From Actinomycetota bacterium (GTDB lineage: Bacteria > Actinomycetota > Geothermincolia > Geothermincolales > RBG-13-55-18), in the NCBI GenBank assembly GCA_028697145.1, contig JAQVFR010000002.1, positions 1 through 61,169 on the forward strand: a stretch of DNA of 61,169 bases, in the 5' to 3' direction. This document shows positions 1 through 7,967 of this stretch, in pieces (position 1 is the stretch's first letter; each line of letters begins with the position of its first letter). A model generated the notes under the pieces. It was not told the DNA's origin, did not search any database, and saw only the letters and a program-made list of their open reading frames with translations. The translations under genes were made by a program, and so were the position numbers.

Positions 1-1305
1 CCAGTCGGCGCTGTGGTTGAAATCGTCCGAGGCGGTGGCCTTCACGTTGAAGTCGGCGTTATGGTAGGTGCCCGGATCGTTTATGAGTATGGTGGGATTC
101 CGCGTGTCCTCCCGCTTGGTGAGGATCAGGTTGCGGGGCGGGGCGCCGGTCCCGGCCGAGGAGGCGTAGAACCTGGAGGCATCGGCGCAGCAGTCCACGG
201 AGCCGCAGTCACCGTAGGAGGCGTTGGAATAGAATAGGCCGTCTATGTGATGCCAGGCCGTATTTTCTCCGCTCTGAGTATTGAGCCTACCTGCCACACC
301 ATGGTTTAGAGTTCCCCCTGATTGACGATAGATCACCAAGATACTTCTATCTTTAGTGCAGATATGAGGGTGTGCGGCATCTTGCCCAAGATCGGCAATT
401 CTAAAATGACTAGTCCAAATACCACTATAATATCTACGGGACCATACTTCATATATCCCTGCATTATTCCCAGCTGCCACCACCATCTTGCGGCGGTCGG
501 CCCCGTCCATCCACACTCCCACCTCGGGATGGGAGAAGTCGGTGCCTCCCCCCGTGGGGATTAGCTCCATGCGGTGCCAGTTCGCCCCGGAATCGGGGGT
601 ATAGGACTGGTAGATGGGATGCAGGGGACCGTGGCCGTGCTGGTAATAGACGTTGGCGAAGGAGGCGGAGGCGGCCTCGGTGCAGGGGTAGGAGGCGGCG
701 GTCCCATCGAGCTGCCCCGAGGGGCAGGAGAGGTGCTCCGGGGCCAGGGCGGTGGTGAAGCGGCGGTAATAGACCTCGTTCCTCCTCCCCTGTCCGGCGT
801 CGTAGTCGGAGACGTAGGCAGCGTGTATCTTCCCTCCCGCTACGTAGACGTGCGCCTCGTAGTTGTTGCAGGCAGGGTTGGCGTCCGACCAGGTTTTCCA
901 TGTGGCCCCGTTATCCGTTGAGACCGCGAGTGCCAGGGCCCAGGTGGAGCCCACGAGCTCCTTCCAGGAGACGACCACGGTGCTCCCGCTGGCCTCGATG
1001 TAGGGGTCCATGGCGGGCCGCGCCTTATCCAGGTCCATGTAGCGCACGAAGGACCAGTTCAGGGCGCTCTCGTCGGCGGCCCGGAAGTAATAGACGTGGG
1101 CGCCGTTGTCCGCGACCATGTGCAGGTAGCCGTTGCCGTAATCCATCTGCACGTGGCGGGGGTCGTTTAGCCCCACGGTGCGCTCCCCCGTCCAGCCCTC
1201 GTAGCCGCTGCCGGGGCCGGGATAGGAATCCGCCGTCTCGGCCGCAGCGCATAAGGTCAAGGCAACCGTAACGACCAGAACCGTATAGAAGGTCTTCCTC
1301 GCCAT
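1..1305 (-). CDS. Exported BNR/Asp-box repeat protein, C-terminus beyond window
   Basis: The frame is open from an ATG at 1305 to the left edge (435 codons, no stop), so the C-terminus is missing. Residues about 5-25 form a signal peptide (MARKTFYTVLVV onward, ending near CAAAETA). Two Asp-box motifs of the sialidase/BNR type are visible (STDNGATW and, later, TPDSGANW), with many Tyr/Trp-rich beta strands between, so a beta-propeller is likely. Sialidase catalytic residues cannot be assigned, so a glycosidase activity is not claimed. The ATG at 1314 in the same frame sits only one base from the GAGGGG ribosome site; 1305 has proper spacing. It is last of three co-directional genes and probably secreted or surface bound. 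Confidence 0.75.
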   Translation of the reverse strand, partial: MARKTFYTVLVVTVALTLCAAAETADSYPGPGSGYEGWTGERTVGLNDPRHVQMDYGNGYLHMVADNGAHVYYFRAADESALNWSFVRYMDLDKARPAMDPYIEASGSTVVVSWKELVGSTWALALAVSTDNGATWKTWSDANPACNNYEAHVYVAGGKIHAAYVSDYDAGQGRRNEVYYRRFTTALAPEHLSCPSGQLDGTAASYPCTEAASASFANVYYQHGHGPLHPIYQSYTPDSGANWHRMELIPTGGGTDFSHPEVGVWMDGADRRKMVVAAGNNAGIYEVWSRRYYSGIWTSHFRIADLGQDAAHPHICTKDRSILVIYRQSGGTLNHGVAGRLNTQSGENTAWHHIDGLFYSNASYGDCGSVDCCADASRFYASSAGTGAPPRNLILTKREDTRNPTILINDPGTYHNADFNVKATASDDFNHSADW

Positions 1306-1322
1306 GTCATACATCCCCCTCG

Positions 1323-1841
1323 CTACTCCGGAGCGCCTTCCTGGTAACCGAAGGTCTGGCTGCCGCCGGTTATCTGTCCCTTGTAGTTGAAGTACATGGC
1401 ACGCTCGCAGAGGAATGGGGGATTTTCGGGCAATACTTGTACTGCGACTGAAATATCTCCAGAGTATCCATAATAGGCTGCTACATCGTTGATGCTTATA
1501 GTGAATCTTTGTCCAGGTTGTATCGGAGGGGTTACATAAGTCCCAATGAATCCGTTATTTCCGTACATCCTTATTTCGGGCTTTACTGGAGATCCACTCC
1601 CTCCTTCAGCAGTATCTGGGTTATATATCAATATCCATTCCTCGAAGCCCGGCCCTGTATATCCTTCCGGAAAGTACCAGGTCTTCGCCCCCACACCATC
1701 ATCCCCATACGCCTCGGCGTGATCGGCGCGAAAAAACCCCCACAAAGCCAGTGCTCCCAGGGCGCTTCCCGCCACCAGCAGGGCTGAGACCACTCCCGCG
1801 AGCAGCACTCTCCTCGGGCTCACTATCATCACCTGCATCAT
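1323..1841 (-). CDS. Small exported protein with WYxxEGYT-type domain
   Basis: 172 residues. After a short basic N-terminus a single hydrophobic segment (about residues 10-35) suggests a signal anchor or signal peptide. The exported part starts with TWYFPEGYTGPGFEEW and ends with CERAMYFNYKG, a pattern that recurs in the giant protein at 13117-18648 (WYLAEGHTGQGFDTW ... ERAMYFDYRG). The two therefore share one extracellular beta-rich domain, resembling the DUF5719-type domain by my recollection. Function is unknown; attachment to or display on the cell envelope is a guess. AAGGAGAG lies just before the ATG at 1841. It sits between the pseudokinase gene and the BNR gene and is probably cotranscribed with them. 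Confidence 0.7.
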   Translation of the reverse strand: MMQVMIVSPRRVLLAGVVSALLVAGSALGALALWGFFRADHAEAYGDDGVGAKTWYFPEGYTGPGFEEWILIYNPDTAEGGSGSPVKPEIRMYGNNGFIGTYVTPPIQPGQRFTISINDVAAYYGYSGDISVAVQVLPENPPFLCERAMYFNYKGQITGGSQTFGYQEGAPE

Positions 1842-1911
1842 GCCTCTCCTTTCCTGACCGTTGCGCAGATCTCTCCATACCGCGCGAGACGGGAGTCTGC
1901 GCTCGACCGGT

Positions 1912-3387
1912 TCAATACAAGGTCACGTAATGCGTGGCCTGCACGCTGTTCCCGCCGTCGTCCGTCACCGTGAGGGTTATGGGTACCACCACGGGGATGA
2001 CGTTGCTCTCGAACACGTGATAGAAGCTCTCGCCACCGCCGCCGCAGCTCCATGCGAAGGAGACTATGTGCCCATCGGGGTCATAGCTCGCGGAGGCATC
2101 GATATACACCTGCAGGGGCGATTGGCCCTCTGCGGGCGACACCGAGAAGGAGGCCACGGGCGGGGCCGGGCTCAGAACGGCGGTGGGGACGGGCTCACTT
2201 TGGCTCGTGCTCGCGCCCTCCTGCTGGCCTCCGCCCGCGGAAATGCCCGCACCCGCTTCCTCGCTCGCCGGGCTCCCCATCATGCCAACCCCCATAACGT
2301 CCGTGCTATCATCCCGTTCGCCTTCGGGGTACGCTGCGTCAGGGCTTTCCCTTATCCCCAGCAAGGCCCGCATGGATACCTCCTCTCCCGCCATGGACCC
2401 TCCTCCGCGGGCCATGGCCGGTGCGCCTTCCCCGCCGGCGGTAAGCACGTACGCAGCTGCCGCACATGCCAGGATCACCAGGGACAGAGCCAGGGCCATC
2501 CTCACTGCTCCCTTCTTTGCGTTCTTCCGCCCACGCAGCGGGCGCTCAACCCGCGGGGAACGGTGGCGGATCATCCCGCACTCAACAGGCGCGCGACAAG
2601 AAGGCGCTCCACTATTGACCGGGCTTTTTGCCGCGGTTGACTTCACCCGCTCGAACTCCCGCCTGATCTCCCCCGCGTCCCCTGCTGTCCCCCCTCCACC
2701 TGCCGACATGCACCTCCAGGCCAGCCATCTCACCGATGGCTCATCACCGGAGTCGCCGGCGTCGGACGCATACTCCAGCAAACGCTCGACCAGCCTGCCC
2801 AGCGCATACAGGTCTGATCCCGTCCCGGGTGACTCACCATCCATTACCGCAGGGGTGAAACACGAGAAGTCAGGCGTGGCCACCAGCTCCAAGAAGGAGT
2901 GAAAATATTCCGGCTTCAGCGCCGGATCCTTCAGGGTGACCTCGCCGCGAGGTCGGTAGAAGACGTTGCGGGTATTGATGAAGAGATGGCAGAAACCCGC
3001 GCCGTGAAGGGATTCCAGAATATATAATATCTTCCCGCCTATTCGCAGGATCTCGCCGCAGCTGAGGGGAGCCCCCATGCGCAGGTAGTTCCCGAGGGAC
3101 GGCTCCCCCAACTCGGGAAAGGCCAGGTAGTATCCGGCTTCCTCATCGAGGATGCCTCCTTCGAAGGGCACGAGCAGGCCGGGGATAGCGGCTTCGACCG
3201 TGAGGTTGAAGGTCTTCAGATAATCCAGGCCCATGTCGTCCAGCTTATCGCTGATCTTGACCACGGCCCGCTGTCCCAGCAGGGTGTCCTCGACGAAATG
3301 AGTATTGGATATCCCGTTGCTGCCCCGCGTCTTGAGTAGAGCGAACTTCTCGGCGATGATCTCTCCGCCCATATGCCCTTGTCCCAT
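1912..3387 (-). CDS. Membrane pseudokinase with extracellular PKD domain
   Basis: 491 residues. Residues about 10-250 have a protein-kinase fold pattern: a VVK lysine at 44 and a segment LHGAGFCHLFINTRN (about 128-141) aligning with the HRDxxxxN catalytic loop. The HRD is HLF, and the DFG position reads KDPA near 153-156, so catalysis is unlikely. A basic stretch and one transmembrane helix (about 288-312) follow, then a low-complexity linker and a C-terminal PKD domain (about 410-491; DPDGHIVSFAWSCG, LTVTDDGG). The topology is a Ser/Thr-kinase-like receptor that has lost catalytic residues. It heads a minus-strand group with the two exported proteins downstream. The second ATG at 3372 is an alternative start. 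Confidence 0.75.
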   Translation of the reverse strand: MGQGHMGGEIIAEKFALLKTRGSNGISNTHFVEDTLLGQRAVVKISDKLDDMGLDYLKTFNLTVEAAIPGLLVPFEGGILDEEAGYYLAFPELGEPSLGNYLRMGAPLSCGEILRIGGKILYILESLHGAGFCHLFINTRNVFYRPRGEVTLKDPALKPEYFHSFLELVATPDFSCFTPAVMDGESPGTGSDLYALGRLVERLLEYASDAGDSGDEPSVRWLAWRCMSAGGGGTAGDAGEIRREFERVKSTAAKSPVNSGAPSCRAPVECGMIRHRSPRVERPLRGRKNAKKGAVRMALALSLVILACAAAAYVLTAGGEGAPAMARGGGSMAGEEVSMRALLGIRESPDAAYPEGERDDSTDVMGVGMMGSPASEEAGAGISAGGGQQEGASTSQSEPVPTAVLSPAPPVASFSVSPAEGQSPLQVYIDASASYDPDGHIVSFAWSCGGGGESFYHVFESNVIPVVVPITLTVTDDGGNSVQATHYVTLY

Positions 3388-3428
3388 CGTCCTTCAGCAC
3401 ATATCCCTGAATAGCAGCAGGTTCAGAC

Positions 3429-3457
3429 ATATTAATAAATAAGTATGCTTATGTCAA
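3429..3457 (-). promoter_or_regulatory. Near-consensus vegetative promoter for the pseudokinase group
   Basis: Read on the minus strand, TTGACA (3457-3452) is followed by 17 bases and TAATAT (3434-3429). Transcription would start near 3422, about 35 bases before the start codon at 3387. The match to sigma-70-type consensus is unusually good in an otherwise GC-rich region. The remainder of the 3388-3739 gap shows no gene. Confidence 0.7.
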
Positions 3458-3739
3458 GATAGATAAGTTATAATAGTTGGAGATAATTGTGGGAAGGCGG
3501 CCGGGGATTGTGCCTATTATAGCACCGTACTTTGTTCTGGTTAACCCCGTTAAAATTCCTCCACGAAAGCGCGCTCTGCCGTTGGAGTTGATAGAGCCGC
3601 CGCTCCCCGCCGCGATGATGATCGTGCCGCGCTGCTTCTTGCACGTTGCATCCTTCCCGCCTCTCTTATACCGTTATAGACAGCAGACGACCTTGCTTCT
3701 GTGCGTGGGGCGTTGGGCGGGCGCGAAGGGAGTGGGACC

Positions 3740-4540
3740 ATGCCGTTTCTCAGCATGGGCGGGGCGCGCATCTCCTATTCCGACCACGGCCGCGGCGAAG
3801 CCGTTTTCCTCGTGCACGGCTGGATAGGCTCGGGGGCGCTGTGGAGCCTCATGACCCCGTGGCTGTCGGAGCGCTTCCGGGTGGTGGCGCCCGACCTGCC
3901 GGGCCACGCAGATTCCGATATCCCGGAGGGCTTCGCCTTCACCCTGGAGGGTTTCTCCGCGTTCCTGGAGGACATGCGCCAGGAGCTGGGTCTCGAGCGC
4001 GTCAGCCTGGTGGGGCACTCCATGGGCGGGTGCATCTGCGTCCACTACGCCGCCAGTCATCCGGATGCAGTGGAGCGGCTGGCGCTCATCAGCACGCCCG
4101 GCAGCGCCGGGGCCCTCGGCTGGCAGGCGCGGCTGCCCTTCGCCCACCGCCTCGCCGGCCTCGCCTATCCATTGTGGGGGCCCAGGATGGCGGCCTCCCT
4201 CATCAAGTCCTCGGTGCGCCACCCGGACAAGCTCCCGCCGGACTTCCTGGAGGGGGCGGTGATGCAGGCGAGCCTGCTGCGCAGGGAGGCCCTGGTGGGG
4301 ACCACCCGCATGCTGGGGAAGCTCGACTTGGGCCCCGAGCTGGCGGCGATCAAAGCGCCCGTGCTGATCGTCCAGGGCGACCACGACCCCTCGGTGAAGC
4401 CGTCCGAGTCCGAGCGCCTGGGCGGCGTGCTCGACGGCGCCAGGCTGCACGCCATCCCCGACTGCGGCCACTGCCCCAACTACGAGTACCCCCACCTCGT
4501 GGTGGGCCTCGTCGAGGATTTCATGCGCGGCGTTGTATGA
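3740..4540 (+). CDS. Alpha/beta hydrolase
   Basis: 266 residues from the ATG at 3740, preceded by GGGAG at good spacing; an upstream in-frame codon at 3701 has no ribosome site. It has the HG oxyanion turn (VFLVHGWIGSG), the nucleophile elbow GHSMGG (Ser near residue 95), an acid in VQGDHDPSV and a histidine in PDCGHCPN. These are the classical Ser-Asp-His elements of the fold. The substrate cannot be inferred; esterase, lactonase or C-C hydrolase activity are all possible. The protein has no signal peptide and should be cytoplasmic. The next gene follows after 22 bases, suggesting an operon. Confidence 0.85.
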   Translation: MPFLSMGGARISYSDHGRGEAVFLVHGWIGSGALWSLMTPWLSERFRVVAPDLPGHADSDIPEGFAFTLEGFSAFLEDMRQELGLERVSLVGHSMGGCICVHYAASHPDAVERLALISTPGSAGALGWQARLPFAHRLAGLAYPLWGPRMAASLIKSSVRHPDKLPPDFLEGAVMQASLLRREALVGTTRMLGKLDLGPELAAIKAPVLIVQGDHDPSVKPSESERLGGVLDGARLHAIPDCGHCPNYEYPHLVVGLVEDFMRGVV

Positions 4541-4562
4541 TAGGGCAAAGGAGGTGAGGGCG

Positions 4563-4826
4563 TTGGAGAGACACGGCAGCATACTGGGCGTTCCCTACGA
4601 CTTCAGGATGCCCACCCCGGGCAGGATAAAGGAGCGCATGTGGAATCCGGACGACCCGCGCGTGATCACGCCGCGCGTCTTCGGGGCGGGCTGGACCGTG
4701 AACCTGGCCACCCTCAAGGAGAAGAGCACGGTGGGCTTCGCGGTCGTGCTCACTGCCATGGCGCTCATCTACCTCAACGGCGCGCGCAAGTTATATCGCA
4801 GGCTCACCGGTTCCGGTAAAGATTAA
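4563..4826 (+). CDS. DUF5808-like small membrane protein, TTG start
   Basis: About 87 residues. An excellent AAAGGAGGTGAG site lies seven bases before a TTG at 4563; the in-frame ATG at 4533 overlaps the preceding gene and lacks a ribosome site, so the TTG is preferred. The centre contains NPDDPRVITPRVFGAGWTVN, characteristic (from memory) of DUF5808 proteins, followed by one transmembrane helix (VGFAVVLTAMALIYLNG) and a short basic tail. Function is unknown. Its position directly after the hydrolase may be incidental. Confidence 0.7.
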   Translation: MERHGSILGVPYDFRMPTPGRIKERMWNPDDPRVITPRVFGAGWTVNLATLKEKSTVGFAVVLTAMALIYLNGARKLYRRLTGSGKD

Positions 4827-4863
4827 AGGGCTGGGGCTCCGAGGGCCAGAGAAGGAGGCGGGC

Positions 4864-5370
4864 ATGGCTCAATGCGACAAGTGCGGCAAGGAGTTGGACG
4901 AGGGCGACGCTTTCTGTCACGCCTGCGGCGCTCCCGCGGCGGGATCGGGCGCGGCGGCAGCCCGGGAGACGGACGCCGCTGCCGCCACGGCGGCCCCGGC
5001 GCGACCAGCGCCTCCCGCGGCGGCGGGCACGACCGCGCGACCGGCGCCCCCGTACGGGGGGCGGCCGTCGGGGGAGTCCCCGCGGGAGATAGCGGAGCGC
5101 AGGGTGAGCCAGAAGTTAGAGCTGTGGTGGCACCTGGGCTCCTACCTCATCATCAACCTCTTCCTCGTCATCATATGGGCGATCACCGGGCGCGGTTATC
5201 CCTGGTTCGTATGGGTGATGATCGGCTGGGGCGTCGGGGTGGTCTTCCACCTCATGCACTATCTCATAAACGTCAGCGGCGAGCCGCGAAGGGAGCGCTT
5301 GATACAGAGGGAACTGGAGAGACTGCGCGGCGGTGAGGGTCCGGCGGGGGAACCTCCCGGCGAGGGATAG
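4864..5370 (+). CDS. Zinc-ribbon plus 2TM-domain membrane protein
   Basis: 168 residues. The N-terminal CDKCGKEL...CHACGAP is a four-cysteine zinc ribbon. An Ala/Pro-rich linker (about 28-75) leads to a 2TM-domain-type membrane unit (about 80-145): an amphipathic RRVSQKLELWWHLGSYLIIN helix, a second hydrophobic helix and a basic tail. The start is the ATG at 4864, with GAAGGAGG upstream. The gene immediately downstream also begins with a zinc ribbon, suggesting two related membrane proteins made together. A sensing or scaffold role is conceivable, but nothing in the sequence defines one. Confidence 0.75.
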   Translation: MAQCDKCGKELDEGDAFCHACGAPAAGSGAAAARETDAAAATAAPARPAPPAAAGTTARPAPPYGGRPSGESPREIAERRVSQKLELWWHLGSYLIINLFLVIIWAITGRGYPWFVWVMIGWGVGVVFHLMHYLINVSGEPRRERLIQRELERLRGGEGPAGEPPGEG

Positions 5371-5422
5371 GGATGTCCATGACCACCTGCGGCGTTGACC
5401 GAGACGTGAAAGGACGGACGAG

Positions 5423-6688
5423 ATGATCTGTGAGGATTGCGGAAAGGAGGCCCGGTCCGGCGACGCCTTCTGCCGCCAGTGCGGCTCGAAGCTCTCGGGC
5501 GGTGAGGGAGGCGCCGAGGCGGGGGCGCCGCCGCAAGGGGCCGCGGCCGGCGAGACGGCCTGGTCTCCCCCGCCGCAGGAAGGTGCGGTTCCCCCCGCTC
5601 CAGCCGTCACGCCGCCACCGGTCTTTCCGCCTCCGCGCCCCCGCTCCGTCGCTGCGAAGACCAGCGGCTGGGCCGTGGCCTCGCTCGTGCTGGGCATACT
5701 CTCCTTCTTGTGCCTGCCCTTCGTGGCGGCCATAGTGGCCATCATCTTCGGGGCCCTCGCCAGGAGCGATATCAAGCGCTCCCGGGGCGAGGTCGGCGGT
5801 TCCGGGCTGGCCGCGGCCGGCATCGTCCTGGGCGTGGTGAACCTGTCCCTGCTGCTCATCTTCGTGGCGGGCATGGTGCCCTGGGTGGTCGTGAACCTGG
5901 GCAGGACGAGGACCATCACCAGGACGGTGGGGCTGCAGGGGGCGCAAACGGTCTCCGCTACCCTGGAGATCGATTCGGGGAGCCTCGAGGTGGGGAGCGG
6001 GGCCTCCGACATGTTCGAGGGCACCTTCACCTATAACGTGAAGAGGTGGGAGCCCGATATCGAATACCGCGTCAGGGAGGACCTGGGCGAGCTGAGCGTG
6101 AAGCAGGGCAGCGAATGGTGGTTCCCCGCCTTCTGGTTCATACACAACGACTGGGACCTCCGTTTCACCGGCGGCGTGCCCCTGGACCTGGCGGCCAGGA
6201 TGGCCAGTGCGGGCGGCGAATTCGACCTCAAGGACCTCTCCCTGCGCAGCTTCAGCGTGGACTCCAGTTCGGGAGACATCACCGCCGACCTCTCAGGCGA
6301 CCTGCCGGAGTTGAGGCGGGTGAGCGCAAGGGTCAGCAGCGGCGACGTGGGCCTCGACCTCAAGGGCAGGTACGCCACCTACATCCAGATGGACGTCGAG
6401 AGCTCCAGCGGCGAAGTCGACATAGATCTCGCGGGGGAGTGGGAGAGCGCCCTTGGGGCCACCATCAGCAGCAGCTCCGGCGACGTGATGCTGCATCTGC
6501 CCTCCGAGGTGGGAGTGCGCGTGCGGGTGAGGACGAGCTCCGGCGACGTCAACGCCACCGGCATGACCCTGGACTCCGGGGGAGAGGACGGGGCCGTCTA
6601 TGTGAACGGCGCCTTCCGGCAGGCGGCGATAACTCTGCAGATAGACGTGGCGAGCTCCAGCGGGGACGTCACCCTCCTGTCGGACTGA
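5423..6688 (+). CDS. Zinc-ribbon / DUF4190 / DUF4097-like membrane protein
   Basis: 421 residues. An N-terminal zinc ribbon (CEDCGKEA...CRQCGSKL) and a Pro-rich linker precede a DUF4190-like segment with two transmembrane helices (about 75-160). A long beta-helical region (about 180-421) follows with repeated SSSGD/SSGEV motifs, typical of DUF4097 adhesin-like domains. The topology puts the ribbon in the cytoplasm and the beta-helix outside. Function is unknown; such proteins often accompany envelope-stress systems. Its 3' end overlaps the convergent gene at 6669 by 20 bases, so the two transcripts are antisense to one another at their ends. Confidence 0.8.
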   Translation: MICEDCGKEARSGDAFCRQCGSKLSGGEGGAEAGAPPQGAAAGETAWSPPPQEGAVPPAPAVTPPPVFPPPRPRSVAAKTSGWAVASLVLGILSFLCLPFVAAIVAIIFGALARSDIKRSRGEVGGSGLAAAGIVLGVVNLSLLLIFVAGMVPWVVVNLGRTRTITRTVGLQGAQTVSATLEIDSGSLEVGSGASDMFEGTFTYNVKRWEPDIEYRVREDLGELSVKQGSEWWFPAFWFIHNDWDLRFTGGVPLDLAARMASAGGEFDLKDLSLRSFSVDSSSGDITADLSGDLPELRRVSARVSSGDVGLDLKGRYATYIQMDVESSSGEVDIDLAGEWESALGATISSSSGDVMLHLPSEVGVRVRVRTSSGDVNATGMTLDSGGEDGAVYVNGAFRQAAITLQIDVASSSGDVTLLSD

Positions 6689-7334
6689 CCCCCATGAAAA
6701 CCTCGAAGCGGTCCTGGGCGGCCTTGCAGATGGGACATACCTTGGGGGCGCTGTCCCTGGCGGCGAGATAGCCGCAGACCTTGCAGCGCCAGACGGGCAG
6801 CGGCGGACCTGTCGTGAGGGGGAACTCCTCGAAGCGGTCTTGGGCGGCCTTGCAGATGGGACATACCTTGGGGGCGCTGTCCCTGGCGGCGAGATAGCCG
6901 CAGACCTTGCAGCGCCACACCGGCGGCCCCGCCCCGGCCCGGGTCGGCGCTTCCTCCGCGGCCGCCTTCTCCTCCCGTATCCTCTCCAGTTCCTCCGGCT
7001 CAGGCCTTCTCTCCGGGATCTGTCCCTCTATCTTCTTCTTGCCTTCCAGGACCTCCTGGGTAACGTAGAGCGCTCAGTAACACTGGTCGTACTCTTCAAG
7101 GTCGGCGTCGCGGTAATCGCAGGGGCAGATGATGTCCAGGTCCTTCTCCCTCTCCCCCTCGCCAATGCGGCAGGGGCAGAGCATGTACCCGTAGCGGCCC
7201 AGGTTGGTATGGAGGCCTTCGGCCAGCATGAGCGTGAACTCGCGGTCGGGGTTGAGGTGATAACCTCCGAACTCGGCGTCCTCGTCGAGGCGCCCGTAAA
7301 GGCCCAACACCTCCTGCGGGTACTCGGGGCTCAA
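6669..7334 (-). CDS. Ferredoxin-thioredoxin reductase with in-frame UGA (probable selenocysteine), fused to two rubredoxin domains
   Basis: Residues 1-86 are a ferredoxin-thioredoxin reductase catalytic chain: NPDREF, CPCR (C53, C55), CPCDYRD (C70, C72), then DQCY (C85). The next codon, 7076-7074, is TGA where the family has the last cysteine of the CxC motif. That residue (C87 in the cyanobacterial enzyme) forms the redox disulfide with C57 beside the 4Fe-4S cluster. The frame stays open for 134 more residues: ALYV, a charged helix, then two rubredoxin-like domains (WRCKVCGY...CPICKA, twice). A SECIS-like hairpin follows the UGA, so readthrough as selenocysteine at residue 87 is proposed, 221 residues in all. 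The TTG start at 7334 overlaps the glutaredoxin stop (TTGA) and has AAGGAG eight bases before it. Without readthrough the product would lack a catalytic residue. Confidence 0.85.
6701..6917 (-). repeat. Tandem duplication encoding the two rubredoxin domains
   Basis: Bases 6701-6791 and 6827-6917 are identical over 91 bp except one position (6714 C versus 6840 T), offset by 126 bp (42 codons), so the frame is kept. The spacer 6792-6826 encodes a Pro/Gly-rich linker. The near identity, including silent sites, points to a recent duplication or gene conversion. Confidence 0.9.
7046..7076 (-). promoter_or_regulatory. Putative bacterial SECIS element downstream of UGA
   Basis: On the minus strand the TGA at 7076-7074 is followed by 14 bases and then a perfect 5-bp stem CCAGG/CCTGG (7059-7055 with 7050-7046) closed by an AGGT loop (7054-7051). 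The loop begins 19 bases after the UGA. The E. coli fdhF SECIS has its AGGU 17 bases after the UGA, and the loop GGU is what SelB recognises. A more distal CTCTA/TAGAG pairing (7070-7066 with 7030-7026) could extend the structure but may be chance. Confidence 0.75.
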
Positions 7335-7621
7335 AGGAGCGACTCCTTGTACTTGTCCTCGTTGAAGCCGGCGATCACTTCCTCGCCGTCCACGATGAGG
7401 GTGGGGAAGGTCTTGCGGGGATTGCGCGCCTTGACCTCCTCGAATACCTCCTTCTGGGCATCCCCCTCCAGGAGGTCGACGTACACGTAACGGTACTTCA
7501 AATTGTTCTCGTCCAGGAAAGTCCTCGCCTTGCGGCACCATCCACAGGTGGAGAGAGCGAAGAGCACCAGTTCGTGTCCCCCGTTTTCTCCTTCGACGAT
7601 CTCCAGGTATTCCTCGTACAT
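7331..7621 (-). CDS. Glutaredoxin/NrdH-like thiol protein
   Basis: 96 residues with a thioredoxin fold: VLFALSTCGWCRKAR gives a CxxC pair at C26 and C29, and TFPTLIVDG supplies the cis-proline near residue 73. The N-terminus carries a 15-residue lead before the first beta strand. AAAGGAG precedes the ATG at 7621. The stop codon overlaps the start of the reductase gene by four bases, so the two are translationally coupled. The natural inference is that this protein is a substrate or partner of that reductase, passing electrons from ferredoxin to target disulfides. Glutathione use is not implied; CGWC is also compatible with thioredoxin-type reduction. Confidence 0.85.
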   Translation of the reverse strand: MYEEYLEIVEGENGGHELVLFALSTCGWCRKARTFLDENNLKYRYVYVDLLEGDAQKEVFEEVKARNPRKTFPTLIVDGEEVIAGFNEDKYKESLL

Positions 7622-7864
7622 CTCTTTCTCCTTTTTCCGGTTCCCTGCCCCAATTGCCCATTATTCCCGCGGCATGGCGGCATAAACATCATTCTCCATG
7701 TCTATATCTATATGCTCTATATGCAGCGATATGCGCCGGAAACGGCTTTCGCGCGGTCGCGACAGTAGAACCGGGGCTAAAGGCCGTCCCGATAGACCGC
7801 CTTCCCGTCGGGCGGCTTCCCGCACGACCCGCCCCTTCTTGCCTGCATGACAGGGAAGGTGGGG

Positions 7865-7942
7865 TGGGAGTTGAGACTTCTCATAATACGGTCAGTTTAC
7901 TAGACGATTTAGTCAACAATGCTTGCTAGTCTCAAACTCCCA
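7865..7942. repeat. Inverted repeat in AT-rich intergenic DNA
   Basis: TGGGAGTTGAGACT (7865-7878) is nearly the exact inverse of AGTCTCAAACTCCCA (7928-7942), one base longer, with about 50 bp between. The surrounding gap 7622-8047 holds no convincing gene. It may be a regulatory hairpin or a small repeat remnant. Confidence 0.45.
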
Positions 7943-7967
7943 GCAAAATGGGTCTTCATTTCATTAC

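Noticed and set aside
464-901. Separate frames at 464-901 and 1025-1252 on the minus strand
   Set aside because: Both are out of frame with the continuous BNR-repeat coding frame from 1305 to the left edge. Their Arg-rich composition is typical of a frame shadow.
6701-6917. CRISPR-like array
   Set aside because: There are only two copies and they encode protein domains in frame. No short regular repeat-spacer pattern occurs elsewhere in the window.
7074-7334. Truncated or pseudogenised ferredoxin-thioredoxin reductase ending at the TGA
   Set aside because: The position of the TGA at a catalytic cysteine, the SECIS-like hairpin and the intact downstream frame with rubredoxin domains fit recoding far better than decay.
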